Shown: positions 1 to 12,132, counted from the stretch's first letter. The stretch is DNA of 64,000 nucleotides from Carallia brachiata (GCA_021464245.1 JADCRB010000109.1:248001-312000); one strand, 5' to 3'. Numbers and translations are program-made. Notes: generated by a model from the sequence alone, not told the origin.

Positions 1-734
1 GATTTTAATAATATATAATTTTTTGGTATTCTATAAAAATTAAAATTTTAATTTCTATAAATTTTAGTTTGCACGTATACTCTGTCATCTTTTTTCATAT
101 TGTAAAAACATTATGTATCTTATGCTTGCGTTATTATTATTATTTTTTCTCTTTAGTAGATTTCTCAACCGTAGGTTGTAACTTTATCTTCAAATGATTT
201 TTCAAGGTTAATACTTATAATTAATCATAGTTATTTTAATTTTTTTATTATGTGAGGAAATTTGTTTTTTTTTTGTCTATTGATTTTCTCAAACAAAGGC
301 CTTTTACTAATAATTTGATTTTTCACTCATTAAACAAGAATTTGTTTATCGTATAAAAAAAGTTTTCTTTTTTTTTTTCATATTATTGTTGGAACAACGT
401 AAAATTTGACTAAGAGTATATTGTAACCGATTAACAAAAAATAAAGTAAAATATAATTATCATATTACGATTAGTAAATATTTTATTACTATTATTATTT
501 ATTGTATGTTAATTCATCAGATCAGCATCGTGCTCTATTGTTAAACGTGGGTAGAGTTCAGCTCTAACTTGGGTCAGTATTAAAATTGCCAAAGTAACGA
601 TAGCTTTGACCTTATGTTGTTTTCTGTTTTTCCTATTCTTTTTTTTTTCCCTCTCCTCATGGAATTTCCGGTTTTCTTTCTCATATTAGTTCTAGTATCA
701 GATTTGAGTAATCTGCAAGATTGATGTCGATTTA

Positions 735-1109
735 CCTAGGATTAATATATAGCACCAACTTTACTTAAAATAATAAATTTAGTATTAACTTTAAAAAATA
801 ATAAATCTAGTACGTAATAATTTTATATGAATAAAATCTGTCAGTTTTAATAATAAATTTATAAAAATATGTCTGTTTCAATAATATAATTATCATATAA
901 ATTAGTGTCATATTATCAAAACAGATAAATTTTGTTCAAAAAATTTTACAATATACTATATTTGTTATCATATGCAAAGTTAATGTTAAATGTGTTATTT
1001 TTTAAAGTTGGTACTAGATTTGTTACTTTTTAAAATTGGTACTAAATTTGTTATTTTTTAAAGTTTGTTATTTTAATTAAAGTTAGTGTTAAATTTGTAT
1101 ATTAACCCA
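735..1109. mobile_element. Inverted-repeat element present only in copy A
   Basis: The ends are inverted versions of each other: AGGATTAATATATA on the left and, read on the minus strand, GGGTTAATATACA on the right. Subterminal motifs built on aaagttGGTACTAGATTTG also recur in inverted orientation. ATTTA occurs on both sides (730-734 and 1110-1114) and may be a 5-bp target duplication. Copy B has no such sequence at the matching place. There is no open frame, so it would be a non-autonomous element. Superfamily not assigned. Confidence 0.55.
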
Positions 1110-2086
1110 ATTTAACTATGATTTATTATTTTTTTTTTTAGAAAGCAAGTAAATATAGCAAGCATCCTCTAATTAACAACTTACTCTCAACTATTAAACA
1201 AACCAATAAGAAAAAACAATTAAACAAAATGAAACGGCGCATCAATTGGATTAATTTTTAATTTTTAATTTTTTATTATAGTTATTTTATTTTATTTTTT
1301 TATCAATTAAATTTATAATTACTTTTGTTTTTATATATATATAATTGTGTAAGAATATCTATTGGTAAAGAAAGGTTTTATAATTATGAAAACTAGAAAA
1401 TTACCCGCGCGATGTGCGGGATTAATAACCTTTTTTGTTTGTTAATTATATATTTTGTAATTACACACTTATATGATAATCCTTTTTTGAGAAACAATAA
1501 GTAAATTTAAGATTTTTTTTCCATTTTGAAAAGAATAATTTGTGTATGCGTCATTTTTGGTTGTTTATTTTTCTATGTTAGAAAATTTTATAATTATAGA
1601 AATTAAATGACAATTAAAGTATTCTTTGTAATTAATAGAATCTTTATTTAATTACAAATAAATCTATATTGAGATATTTAATTATTAATAATTTTGTTTA
1701 GTAGATTTCGAATACTTGTGAATAATTGTTAATATGAATTGGGTAAATTTCAATACATATTAAAACTTAATTGAGTAAATCACGTGCATGTTAGAATTCT
1801 AATTCAATTAAAATACTTAAAAAGACTACAAAGCAACTATTTAGGAGTCTTATAATAAAATTCTAGAATTAATGAAAAGTCTTATTCTTTTAAAATAGTA
1901 AGAATGACTATATATAAAAAAGAAAAAAAATTATTTGAGAGTCCAATAAAAAAATTTTAAGACTTTGAAAAAAGCAGCAGACGATTACAATTGATATAAT
2001 AGTCCGACAAAAATTATTGACTGACCTTTGAAAAATACTTCTGTAGATGACTTATGATCTACACAATAGTCTTTGTTCGTATCACT

Positions 2087-2540
2087 GTTGAAAAAATCAG
2101 AACGGACCGGTCAGTTGAATCGATTCAATTGGTGATTGGCCGGTGGTCTGGTTTGGTTTAGACAAATTTTGAGCATTAATTCGGATCGGTCAAAACCGGT
2201 CAAAAATAAGACTAATTGAAATGATTCAATAAAATTAAAAAATTTATAAATTATTATTTGACTCAAAATATTATTTAAATTATAATTTAAACACTAAATT
2301 TAATTAAAAAGTTTAATTTAGTTCTAAATCTAATTAAAATTTTCAATTTAGTCCTTAAAATTAAAAAAATTAATATTTAATCACTATATATAATTATTAT
2401 TTTTTTAATTATTTATATACATATATATTATGAAATACTGATTCAAATATACATTTGACCGGTTCAACCGGTTGAACTTTGACCCACTAATATTTCTTAT
2501 TCGATGACCAGTCTACTTCTGAGTCAGAAGTTCTGACAAC
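2087..2540. mobile_element. TIR repeat of the GTTGT/ccggttcaaccgg family
   Basis: This shares order and content with 16727-17212: a left end rich in GACCGGT and GGTCAAAACCGGTC, an AT-rich middle with phrases such as aatttagtcctaaat, a right part with tgaccggttcaaccgg, and a terminal GTTCTGACAAC. The ends are imperfect inverted copies (GTTGA... and GTTGTCAGAAC...). Related pieces occur near 22.3, 59.7 and 60.3 kb. No coding frame. It lies inside the Helitron-like insertion. Confidence 0.55.
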
Positions 2541-2642
2541 CTTGATTCATATTTGTTCTGCCCACCACCAAGCAAAAATCATGAATAGAAGAAGAGAGAA
2601 ACCTCTAATTTAAATTAGTCATACTAATAAACAGGAAATATA

Positions 2643-2864
2643 GGTGGACGGGAAAATGAAGACGCAGAACAAGCAGGAAAATTTTGTTATACAAGCAGGT
2701 GGATTTTTTGTGAAATAAGACGTTGAATTATTGTAACAAATTTTTAAAGTAATTTTTCATTTATTTTTCGTTGTAGAAATTAAGTGTTTTGTTGTACAAA
2801 TAAGTCAATTAATTGTAAAAAAAAAATTTTCCGTTTTCTTCCCGTCTTCTTCTCCGTGTCCACC
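2643..2864. mobile_element. 222-bp MITE, copy 1
   Basis: A short element with terminal inverted repeats: the left end reads GGTGGACGGGAAAATGAAG and the right end, on the minus strand, GGTGGACACGGAGAAGAAG. TA flanks both ends (2641-2642 and 2865-2866), as expected for TA-target elements such as Tc1/mariner-type or Stowaway MITEs. The copy at 51478-51699 has exactly the same length and architecture. The interior contains several tgt(a/g)caa motifs in both orientations. No coding capacity. Confidence 0.75.
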
Positions 2865-4273
2865 TAACCAGACTCATTTATAAATTCTTAAAATTTGACA
2901 GGATTTCTTATAGGAATATCCTCTCCAACTAATGCAGAGAATATATTAGATCAGTCCCCAAAAATAGTAATGAAAATTAAAAACAACAAAAAAAAGTTAC
3001 TGAAGATAACCTTGCACTACCAAGCTGGTCCATAGTGCTTATGCCCACATTCACGATGAAGATATTTTTAGTAACTATCAAACAAAACAAAAATTATAAA
3101 ATCTTAATTGTAAACAAAATTATAAAAATTATCAAGTTGATAATTTCTTTAAGCCCGTCCATAGGATTTATTGTGAGCATATTTGTTGTTATGCTAATCC
3201 TCTGTCCAAGAGAGATGTACGACAATTGGACATAAAAAAAAATAAGTTATCCAATTTATGATATATAAATAGATTACAAAAAGAGAGTAAGAGAGAATTA
3301 CCATTGGTTAATCAATTAAGAATCCTCTTACTTTAACCGCTCGAGTAATCTTGCTTTGGGGACTTGATGCATGGGGCTATGCCATTGCTGCATAGGACAA
3401 AAGAATAATCAATTGTAATTGGAAAAAAACATAACGAAAACTAAACTTTATGGTTAAAAGAACAATAAGTATTAAGGTTGTTGAGAATTTGTTTGGACGA
3501 AAAAATGAAAACTTGAAATTGAGAAATTTAGTTAAAAGAAAGAAAGAAAAATAATAATGAAAATAAAAAATAATTGTATTTTTATAATGTGAAAAAGATG
3601 ATTGTATGCACAGAAGAATTTAAAAATCTATTAAAATTAAAATTTTAATTTAAATAAAATACTAAGAAAGATTATAATTATTTAAATCATAATTCTATTA
3701 GAACACGAAAGAATATAATTATTGAGAATTTATTAAATTTAAAAATTTAAAAATTTAAAAATTAAACTTTTTAGAATTCAAACATCAGAAATTGCCACCT
3801 AAGCATGTGGATATTTTTTAAACTTCTGTTATTATATAATATAATTACAATCAAAATAGAATTATAAATCAATCAATAAATTTAATTGTCATCAAATAAG
3901 AATTCTATTAAATACATATAATTTCACTTTGATTGTAAATTAATTTCCATAGTTGTAACATAGATATATAAAAGACAAAAGAGAGAAAATAATTACTCTC
4001 AAATCCTTTTGTACATGAAAGGAAAAAAAAAAATCTTTCAAATTAACCTATTTTTTCTTAAAAAGAAAGGAAGAATTATTTCATCAAAAGGAATAAAAAA
4101 AATTACTCACAAATGTTTTCTTTAACAAATCAATTTAAGTTAATTATCCATTTTTTAAAATCTAAAATAAGTATAGAAGCAAATTTACTTGGAATCAGAT
4201 TTAGAAAACAAAAAAACTTAACATTTAAATATTTTTTTGTTTTCTTATTTTAAATTAAAACACAAGCAAAAAT

Positions 4274-4881
4274 AAAAACATGAATTGAACTTGAAACTAT
4301 CTGAAAATTTAATTTAAAACATGAATCCGACTTGCAGAACCCGAATTTTTTTTTTAAAGAGAGAAAAATAAAATAAAATAAAAGGATTATAACATTTGCA
4401 TCATATATTTTATATTACAAAAGGTATAGATTCTATTATTTTTAATATAAATTTTAAATATAAATTCTTTTTAAAATATTTTGAGATTTTTTAATGAATT
4501 TTTTAATTTTATTTTGAGTTTTTAGAATTTTTTGAAAAAAGCTTCAAGAATTATTTTTACTAGTATTAAGATCCGCGCAATGTACGAATTAATATAGTAA
4601 AAATAATTCTTGAAGCTTTTTTCAAAAAATTCTAAAAACTCAAAATAAAATTAAAAAATTCATAAAAAAATCTCAAAATATTTTAAAAAGAATTTATATT
4701 TAAAATTTATATTAAAAATAATAAAATCTATACTTTTTGTAATATAAAATATATGATGCAAATGTTATAATCCTTTTATTTTTTTTTTTTGCTCTCTTTA
4801 AAAAAAAAATTCGGGTTCTACAAGTCAGATTCATGTTTTAAATTAAATTTTCAGATAGTTTCAAGTTCAATTCATGTTTTT
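4274..4881. repeat. Large inverted repeat (foldback)
   Basis: The left arm (4274-4562) and right arm (4595-4881) are close reverse complements of each other over almost 290 bp, separated by a 32-bp loop. The right arm belongs to the repeat family also seen at 10760-11348 and 12133-12470. The loop contains ctagtattaa followed by an eroded GC-rich hairpin (ccgcgcaatgtacg), which on the minus strand resembles a decayed Helitron 3-prime end. In copy B the equivalent place has a single arm only, so the inverted arm was added in copy A. Transcribed RNA would form a long hairpin. Confidence 0.8.
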
Positions 4882-4939
4882 CGAAAGATTCAAATCAATT
4901 AATCAGGTCGATTTAAATTTTGACACCTCCAACTATTTA

Positions 4940-6095
4940 ATTGCCATCACACTTGAAAGGTTTTTTCGGTGCATAGCCTTAAACACAAAAGGAACTTAGG
5001 CCCGTCTACAGCAACATTTAGAACAAAATTTTCTTAATTCCAATTCATTCTTCATTCGGCTAGTTAAAATCTTTCAAGATTTTTGGTGCGGTCTAGCATA
5101 AAAAATCTTTCAAGATTTTCTGCTTAGATTGATGATGAGGAGAGTCCCACAATTGTGATATTGAAAGCTTGAAATCTTTCATGTTAAGGTGTAAATTAAA
5201 CATTAGATTACTTACTATTATGTGATAGAGAAAAATTAATATAACACATCTCAACAAGTTTTCTAATGGACAAAACTGATATTTGCTTGTGATAGCTTTT
5301 CCTACCAAAGCTCTGTATCGAACTTCTCCACACAAACATAATAAGCCTGTGATTAATTAGGTTTCACATTTGATTTGATTAGGCCCTTAATCGCTTATTT
5401 TAGTTATTGCACTATCATTCAAGATGGGGACAAGGGGTCGTCATCAAAGAAGAGAAAAAATAGGGACCCGGAAAGTTTGCAGAGAGTTTAGGAAGATTAA
5501 AATCCTACAATAACAAACCTTAATTTGGATCCGGGAGCCAAAAAAAAATTGTCAATTTAGGTAATTACGAAGATCAATTACAACTCAAAAGGGCTTTGGA
5601 GTTCCAGCTTTGTTTGATTCAATTCGTAAAAAGAATGTTATAATCCTCAAGACATTAGACTTGACCCTGTAATTAGCCTTTAATCAACTTTATCTCGTAC
5701 TTTTGTGTCCTTGAAGGGGCTTTGCTGAATGCCAATCAGTGACCAAAAATCAAATTAAGAGAAAAGCAAAACAACATTTACCTGATCTGTTCCTAGACTC
5801 TCTCTCCATTATTGGATGAAAAATTTTGTGATCCAGGAAATGCAGACAATCTCAAGAAATGCATAAAAGCATCAGAAAATGGAATCCATAAAATAGAAGA
5901 GAGATATAATTGTTCCACCAACAACGCAAAAGGAGCCCTTAAACATCATACTAGCAATAAGAAACCCAATTTGTATAAGATGAAGAACAACTAAGACTGA
6001 CCCCCAAACCAGCCAACAGAGGCAGCCTTCTTGATGACCAACAACAAAGCAAAGAAGAACCAACAACCGGTAAACTGCCACAAAAAATAAAAAAA
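4940..6095. other. Non-coding block shared with 12.48-13.63 kb
   Basis: This block is nearly identical to the DNA 3-prime of the Hsp20 gene at 13710. At 5840-6088 it matches the stretch immediately downstream of that gene's stop (13380-13620), probably partly 3-prime UTR. The Hsp20 coding sequence itself is absent here: after 6090 the sequence diverges. The open frames of 60-88 codons in it are not conserved between the two copies in a way that suggests protein. Confidence 0.6.
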
Positions 6096-6871
6096 AAGCA
6101 GATATATTTAGTCCTATAACTGCCAACAGAAATCCTTTTCAGCCAACCATCTAAAAGTCCTACCCTTCTCTAGTGACCAAAAATTTAGGCTGATGTCTAA
6201 AATAAGGCATTTGTTGAGGCGAATACTAATGAAACTGGGGCTTTTGATGATGGAGGACTGAGTCTCGCATATGCGGGCGCATCAAAGGATGGATTTGATG
6301 TGTGGCCTCCAGAGCGCTTCTATGCCTAGTTGTTGAGGCAAATAGCCCCACAGTTTCTCTTCTCTAATGAATGATTGTTTCCTATTTGTACTTGCATATT
6401 CAATTAGTCTACATACATAGGATATAAACCAGTAAACTTGGTAATTTTTCATCTTGTAACAACGCAATCAAAGCCTCAAGCCAACTGTTGCTTCTCTCTC
6501 TCTCTTTCGTCTATTTATCTATCTCTCCCCCCACAAACCCCCCTACAAGAACCAAAGCGCCTATGTAACTTCTCTAACAAAAATATATACGCGTACGCGT
6601 ATGATTAGGTTTAGCAAGCTGTACTAGCCATGAAAGCAGTATGTGCTTGATTCAGCAAAAACACATATTAATTACATTCCTCTAATGCAACACTTTAATA
6701 TAATCATGGATTTCACGTTTAAAATGGTGACAACAATTTCTCATAAACAACAAACATCTATCACGTATGGTTGTTCAACAGTATCAATCTGCCATTATAA
6801 CATTAATCTGCCAGCGAGTCCATAACGCACACATAGAGCAAATAAATAAACAATCTTGTGTAACTTATTCC
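6096..6871. other. Intergenic, no gene seen
   Basis: This holds a short CT-rich stretch near 6493-6530 and the 3-prime flank of the F-box gene on the minus strand. I see no coding sequence or named repeat in it. Confidence 0.5.
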
Positions 6872-8153
6872 TCAATTCACTTGCCTGTCCTTGCCTTTTT
6901 TAACTTGCTTTCTATTGAGGGACTGCATCAATTGCATGGTTCTCAACTTGAGCACGGTTCCTGCATTAAGCAAAACTAAGCTCTTCACAAAAGAACAAAG
7001 AAATACATCATTCCTTCCCCACCAGAAATGCATAACTCTGAAGTTTTTTAGTCTCAGGTTCATATAGCGTAGGCATCCTTCAAAATTTTCCGTTGGATGG
7101 CCATCAGTCCGCAATATTAGCTGCCCACTCTTGCTAAATGCTTGCAGCTCCGCAAATCTTGTATACTGGGGATATTCCTTCAAATCCACAACCAACTGCC
7201 TAGTCCATGACTCCTCCATTCCATACTCACCCATCACCCACACACAAAACTGCGGAGATGATAAATTATGATTAACAACAGCAATACATCCCTTGTACAC
7301 GCGTATAGATAACCCGAATGGGCTCACAGCTGCTAAAGATTCTGGCAACTTGAACTCGCGAAAGATCTCATTTCCCACATCAAACGCCAAAACACGATTG
7401 CGAACCCCAACACCACCATGATTTCTATCACTATTCACTGTTTGAAAAGCAACGTAATGAAGAAACCCATTAAAGAAAACAACTGGAGAGCGAGAAAAAG
7501 AACTTTCAGGCATAGAGGAGGCAATATTAGATATATTCCTCCAAGAACCAGCGTTGAGCGAGAAATCTCAATCCATCACGCAAGACTCGCTTCCTTAATT
7601 CTGTATCGTAAAATTGCACAATTCTAACGACTTTATAGTCACTGGTGCGAGAGTCAAACCCAAAAGCCAAGCACTCATTGCAGAATAGCTGCCCAGCCTC
7701 TGAAGATGGATACTGGGGGGGTTGTGGTAAAAGCACCGATCTTTTTATCAAGGGGTTCCAGAGAAAGTATGAAACTGATGTACCTCGGATTTGGTGTGCG
7801 AGACAGAGCACACCGTTGCAAGAACCTATGACCCTGTTGGACGACGAGCTGTCGCATATCTTGGGACACCCAGGAAGCCGGACGGCGCCGCCGCCGGATC
7901 CTGCCGCCGCGCTTTCAAGCAACCAGTATTGCTCTTCCCCGTCATCCTCGGATTGAAGAGACAAGAGGACAACGTTGTCGTTGGTATCGGAGCTGCTGGC
8001 AGAAACGGCTCTGGTTAGGTGGGTGGAAATGAAGGCGGGACTGGTAATGAGAGATTGCCATGACTTGCAGACACTGGCGCATCGGACGATTGACTTGACG
8101 GGTAGCTTGCAGAGAATTTCTGTGATTACTTCTTCAGGCAGAAAATCAGACAT
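6872..8153 (-). pseudogene. F-box/FBA (kelch-like) protein, frameshifted
   Basis: FBA-type F-box proteins usually act as substrate adaptors of SCF ubiquitin ligases, the F-box binding SKP1. The start MSDFLPEEV at 8153 matches the starts of the paralogues at 24.5 and 30.0 kb. The F-box is residues 3-45 (LPEEVITEILCKLPVKSIVR, then CKSW). Family motifs follow: VIGSCNGVLCL, LWNPL, FGFDSRTSDYKVVRIV. The frame breaks at about 7563-7576: the expected IEIFSLNAGSW is recovered only if two single bases are missing, one in a run of A and one in a run of T. The second frame (MPESSFSRSPVVFFNG to a stop at 6872) completes the FBA domain (LAFDVGNEIF, KLPESL, CVWVMGEYG, VKSLVLLN). Repaired length is about 427 residues, normal for the family. 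It is either a recent pseudogene or an intact gene hit by two homopolymer sequencing errors. Confidence 0.85.
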
Positions 8154-9297
8154 TTTTTTGTGTTATGAACTTCTAGTGCTACAGTGTCCTCCTAATTGCA
8201 AGCTAATGATGATTTTAATTTTAAGTGAAACTGGGTCAGCCAACCAAATCAACTCATCGCACACCAAGTTTGAATGCCCACGTTGATTTGGATTTTGTTT
8301 TTTTTTGAATAAAATAAAAATATTTATAAATATATTATTTTTTTATCATAAATATTTGTAAGTATAATGTTGATACCGCTCGTATATTGAGATTGATATT
8401 CACGCTGTTGACGCTTTGGTTGGATTTACCTTCTGAATATTAATGGCCACATCTTTTGTTTGTGCACCCCAAGGTATCCCAAAACTTGGGATTTGTCCTT
8501 TTAAATCTGAATGCATCTTGCCCTCCCTTGTGGGTTTTGATATATTTTTTTTCAATAAGTAAAAAAAAAAAGTTAGAAGGCCGGTTGTTTTTTAATTTTA
8601 AAAATATTTGTAATATAATAAGTATTTAATTTTAAATAATAAAATTCTGATTTTAAATAATAAAAATTTCATTACTTTATTTTTTATTACTTAAATTATA
8701 ATTATTGTTATTAAAAATTAAAATTTTGTTATTATTGGAACACTTCCTCGAATTAAACACTTCAACCTCTAAAATCGTGCCCTTAATAAATGGTTTTGTT
8801 GCTTAGTATAAGAAACCTGAGGCTTTTTGTTATTGAAAAATAAACAGAAATTTTTTTGAGCGGAAAAATAAACTAAATTAATACTGCATATTAGCGAAAA
8901 TGAAAACGAGCTGAAAGAAATGAAGCATATGACAAGGTAAAGGCACTTGAAATAGTAATTTAGTAGTAATTTAATATTTTATTATGTTTAATTTGAATTT
9001 GAGTTTCAACATCAATTTTTTTAAAGTAATATTCTCTCTTACTTATAAGCTTATTTGGACACCATATAGTGTTGATTTCAGATTCGTTGACACGATGATT
9101 GAATTAGGAGAGTTAAGTTTGAGTCCAGTAGTGTTCGGGTTGTGAATCTCTTTTTTTAAAGTGATTATATAAGGTATAACAATAGTCCAAAAGTTAATCT
9201 CAATCCCCAAGTATTATAACTAATATATTTATGAATAATTTTTTTTTTCTCAAAAACAAATTGACAAGAAAAGAGTTTGGTGCGTAAGGTGCTTTAA
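8154..9297. other. Intergenic, no gene seen
   Basis: AT-rich upstream flank of the F-box gene. No conserved coding frame or classified repeat is visible. Confidence 0.45.
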
Positions 9298-9577
9298 TAG
9301 TATGTTTGGATTAAAAGGAAATGTATGAAAAAAAAAAAAAGAGAAAAAAATTATGAGAAATAAAATTGTTTAGATAAGTGAAAAAAATTATGAGAAAGAA
9401 AGTGTAAAAAAAGAAAAATAAATAATAATTTGTGAGAGAAAAAGTAACGAGAAAAATAAATTGTTTGGATAAGTAAAAAAAATTTAGAGAAAGCAAAAAT
9501 TATAAAAAAATAAGAAAATAATAATTATATTTTTTCTTTTCTTTCTTTCTGTTTCTCTGCCAATCCAAACAAGCTAT
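9298..9577. mobile_element. MITE-like element, A-rich interior
   Basis: The ends are short inverted copies: gtatgtttggattaaaagg on the left and ccaatccaaacaagc on the right, sharing GTTTGGATT. TA flanks both sides. The interior is a purine-rich run of gagaaaaaaattatgag-type units with no real coding sequence; the minus-strand open frame is all Phe/Leu/Ser low complexity. Confidence 0.5.
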
Positions 9578-9850
9578 AAATTTGAAAGGAATGTGAACTC
9601 CTTTAGTACACTAAGTGCCAAAACCAGTCGGACTTGATCTAGATCACTTCGAATTCGAGTCCTTTTAAATCAAATTACTTTTGAATTGAGTTATTTTTGA
9701 ATAATTTTAGGTTGAGTCAGGATCAGGTCAACCCACGAGTTGGTCATATCATCATTTTGATGACGTGACGTTTTTTTATGAAAAAGTTTAAAATATTAAA
9801 AAAATGATAAATTTTTTTAAAACAATTTTTAAAAATTAAAGAAAATCATA

Positions 9851-9852
<2 letters not shown>

Positions 9853-9901
<49 letters not shown>
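9853..9901. repeat. (AT)n microsatellite
   Basis: About 24 uninterrupted AT dinucleotides just before copy B of the segmental duplication. Confidence 0.95.
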
Positions 9902-9903
<2 letters not shown>

Positions 9904-10759
9904 TATAGAGAATATTCACATACTTATATGACACTCTCTAGTGCTTAAATTCTCAAAAATTTAATATTCTAAATTTTTGAATTTTTATATTAAATAAATT
10001 TTTAATAATTGTAGTTTTTCTTAGTATTTTAATAGAATTAAAATTTCAATAATTATAATCTTTTTTGATATTTTATAAAAATTTTAATTTTAATTTCAAT
10101 AGATTTTAGGATTGTTGATTTGTCGTATGTACGCTATCATCTTTTTTTACATTGTAAAAATAATACATATCTTATGCTTGCATTATCATTTTTTATTTTC
10201 TCTTAACTAAATTTCTCAATTGCAAGTTGTAACTTTATCGTTTAAATGATTTTTCAAGGTTAGTGCATATAATTAATTATAATTATTTTAATTTTTTTAT
10301 TATGTGAGGAAATTTGTGATTTTTTGTTTATTGATTTTCTCAAACAGAAGTCTTTTACTAACAATTTTTTGATTTTCCACTCTTTAAGACAAGAATTTGT
10401 ATCTTGTATTAAAAAAACAAAGTTTTCTTGTTTTTCATATTATTATCGAAACAGCGTAAAGTTTGACTAAAAGCAAATTGTAATTGATTAACAAAAACAA
10501 ATAAAATATAATTATTATATTACAATTATTTGAATATTTTATTACTACTATTATTTGTTGTATTTTAATTCATTAGATCAACATCGTGCTCGGTTGTTAA
10601 ACGAGGGTAGAGTTCAGGTCCAACTCGGGTCAGTATTGAAATTGCCAAAGTAGAGATAGCTTTGACCTTATGTTGCTTTCTGTTTTTCTTTTTCCTTTTT
10701 TTTTTTTCCCTCTCTCTCGTATTAATCCTAATATTAGATTTGAGTAATCTACAAGATTA

Positions 10760-11348
10760 TAAGTGCCAAAATGAGTTATCAGGATTTTGGTCATTTTTTG
10801 TAGGGTTATTTATGGGTTAAGTTATTTTTGAATTATTTTGAGTTGAGTTACTTCAGATTCGATTCGAGTTCATGTTAACATACGGGTTGGTCATATTATA
10901 AAAAATGATAACGTGACATTTTTTATTAAAAATTTCAAAAATTTTGCTCAAATTTTTTAAAAATTAAAAAAAAATTATATGATTAAAAAATAATTGAAAA
11001 AATTTCTTTTAAAACATTCTAAAAAATTAAAATAAAATTTAAAATTACTAAAAAATCTCAAAATATTTTTTAAAAATTTATAATTAAAATTTATATTGAA
11101 AATAGTAGAATCTATACTTTTTATAATATAATATATGCTAAATTTTTTTATTTTATTTTTTTGTTCTCTTAAGAAAAAAAAGGCTCGGGTAAGACCGGTC
11201 GAATTTAGGGTTAGGTTCGGATTTGACCTAAAATTTTCGGATCATTTCGAGTTTGGGTCATTTTGGGTTAGGTCGTTTTTCGGGTCGGATTCAAATCGTA
11301 TTTTTTCGAATGGGTTTGGGTCAACGGATCAAATTTTAACACCTCTAT
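10760..11348. mobile_element. 589-bp insertion with 9-bp target duplication
   Basis: ACAAGATTA flanks the segment on both sides (10751-10759 and 11349-11357). Copy A has an uninterrupted gcaagattgatgtcgattta at this place, so the insertion came after the duplication. The right end, caaattttaacacctctat, and the interior (gaatctatactttttataatat, then ttgttctcttaag) are shared with 4595-4926 and 12133-12470. A 9-bp duplication fits Mutator-type elements. The open frame 11135-11479 inside reads as repeats of degenerate FGF/FGS residues and is not a credible gene. Confidence 0.7.
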
Positions 11349-12100
11349 ACAAGATTAATGTTGATTTAACCTTTTTTTTTTTTTTTTTTTTTTTGGAGAA
11401 AGCAAGTAAATCTAGTGAGCACCCTTTGATTAACAACTTACTCTCAACTATTGAACAAACTAGCGAGAAAAACAATTAAACAAAATGAAACGGCACATCA
11501 ATTGGATTAATTTTTAATTTTTAATTTTTTATTATGGTTATTTTTTTTTATCAATTAAATGTACAGTTACTTTTGTTTTTGTATATACATAATTGTGTAA
11601 GAATATCTATTAGTAAAGAAATGTTTTATAATTATGAAAATTTGATTACAATCAAAATAGAATTATACAAATTAATCAATAGATTTAATTACCCTCAAAT
11701 AAGAATTCTATTAAATACCCAGAATTTCACTTTAATTGTAATTAAATTTCCATAGTCGTAACATAGAAATATAAAAGACAAAAGAGAGAAAATAATTACC
11801 CTGAAATCCTTTTGTACATTTAAGAAAAAAAAATCTCTCAAATTAACTTATATTTACTTAAAAATAAAGGAAGAATTATTTCATCAAAAGGAACAAAAAA
11901 ATTACTAACAAATTTTTTTTTATAAAAAAAATCAGTTTAATTTAATTATCAATTTTTTAAAATATAAATTAACTATAGACGCAAATTTACTTGCAATCAG
12001 ATTTAGATAACAAAATTAATCTTAACAGTTAAGTATTTTTTTTTGTTTTCTTATTTTAAATTAAAACACAAGCAAAAATAAACTTATCAACAAATTTAAT

Positions 12101-12132
12101 AAATCTGCAAATCGCGTGAGTTTTAATACTAG
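12101..12132 (+). mobile_element. Decayed Helitron 3-prime end
   Basis: The sequence aaatctgcaaatcgcgtgag, then ttttaatactag and a host t, lines up with the usual plant Helitron end (GC-rich hairpin, about ten bases, CTAG, T). Most differences from a CCCGCGC-AT-CGCGGG-type hairpin are C-to-T or G-to-A, as expected for decay of methylated DNA. The same CTAG|taaaaataatt junction occurs in copy A at the foldback loop, so this end predates the duplication. Confidence 0.45.

Larger units (their letters stand above)
1393..3843 (-). mobile_element. Helitron-like insertion with nested elements
   Basis: Compared with copy B, this 2.45-kb block is extra: the flanks aattatgaaaa and attacaatcaaaatag are almost adjacent near 11635-11650. 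Read on the minus strand it ends with a GC-rich hairpin (1404-1420, arms CCCGCGC and GTGCGGG around GAT), then about 7 bases, CTAG, and a host T. Hairpin plus CTRR and insertion before T is the known 3-prime signature of plant Helitrons. The other end begins TTATATTATATAATAAC on the minus strand, like common Helitron starts but without the usual TC. About 5 host bases (tttga) are missing at the junction. It contains the elements at 2087-2540 and 2643-2864 and no Rep/helicase frame, so it is non-autonomous. Confidence 0.6.
1..6095 (+). repeat. Segmental duplication, copy A
   Basis: This AT-rich block matches the block at about 10.03-13.63 kb in the same orientation. Clear matching stretches are 1-720 with 10030-10750, 1140-1390 with 11395-11640, 3844-4270 with 11645-12090, and 4600-6090 with 12135-13620. 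Between them each copy carries material the other lacks: a 2.45-kb Helitron-like insertion and a 375-bp element here, a 589-bp element in copy B. The match stops near 6090, which corresponds to a point about 90 bp beyond the stop codon of the Hsp20 gene next to copy B, so this copy ends just short of that gene. The left boundary lies outside the window. I see no intact gene inside. Similarity was judged by eye, not aligned. Confidence 0.85.

Noticed and set aside
5093..5335. 80-codon minus frame, similar to one at 12604-12870
   Set aside because: The similarity is explained by the segmental duplication. The two translations differ at their ends, and no protein family is recognised.
7645..8286. 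Plus-strand open frames over the F-box gene at 6.9-8.2 kb
   Set aside because: Shadows of the minus-strand F-box coding sequence. The minus frame carries the family motifs.
11135..11479. 114-codon frame with F/G/S-rich repeats
   Set aside because: It lies within the 589-bp transposable element and its flank, and its composition follows iterated gggttcgg words, not protein constraint.
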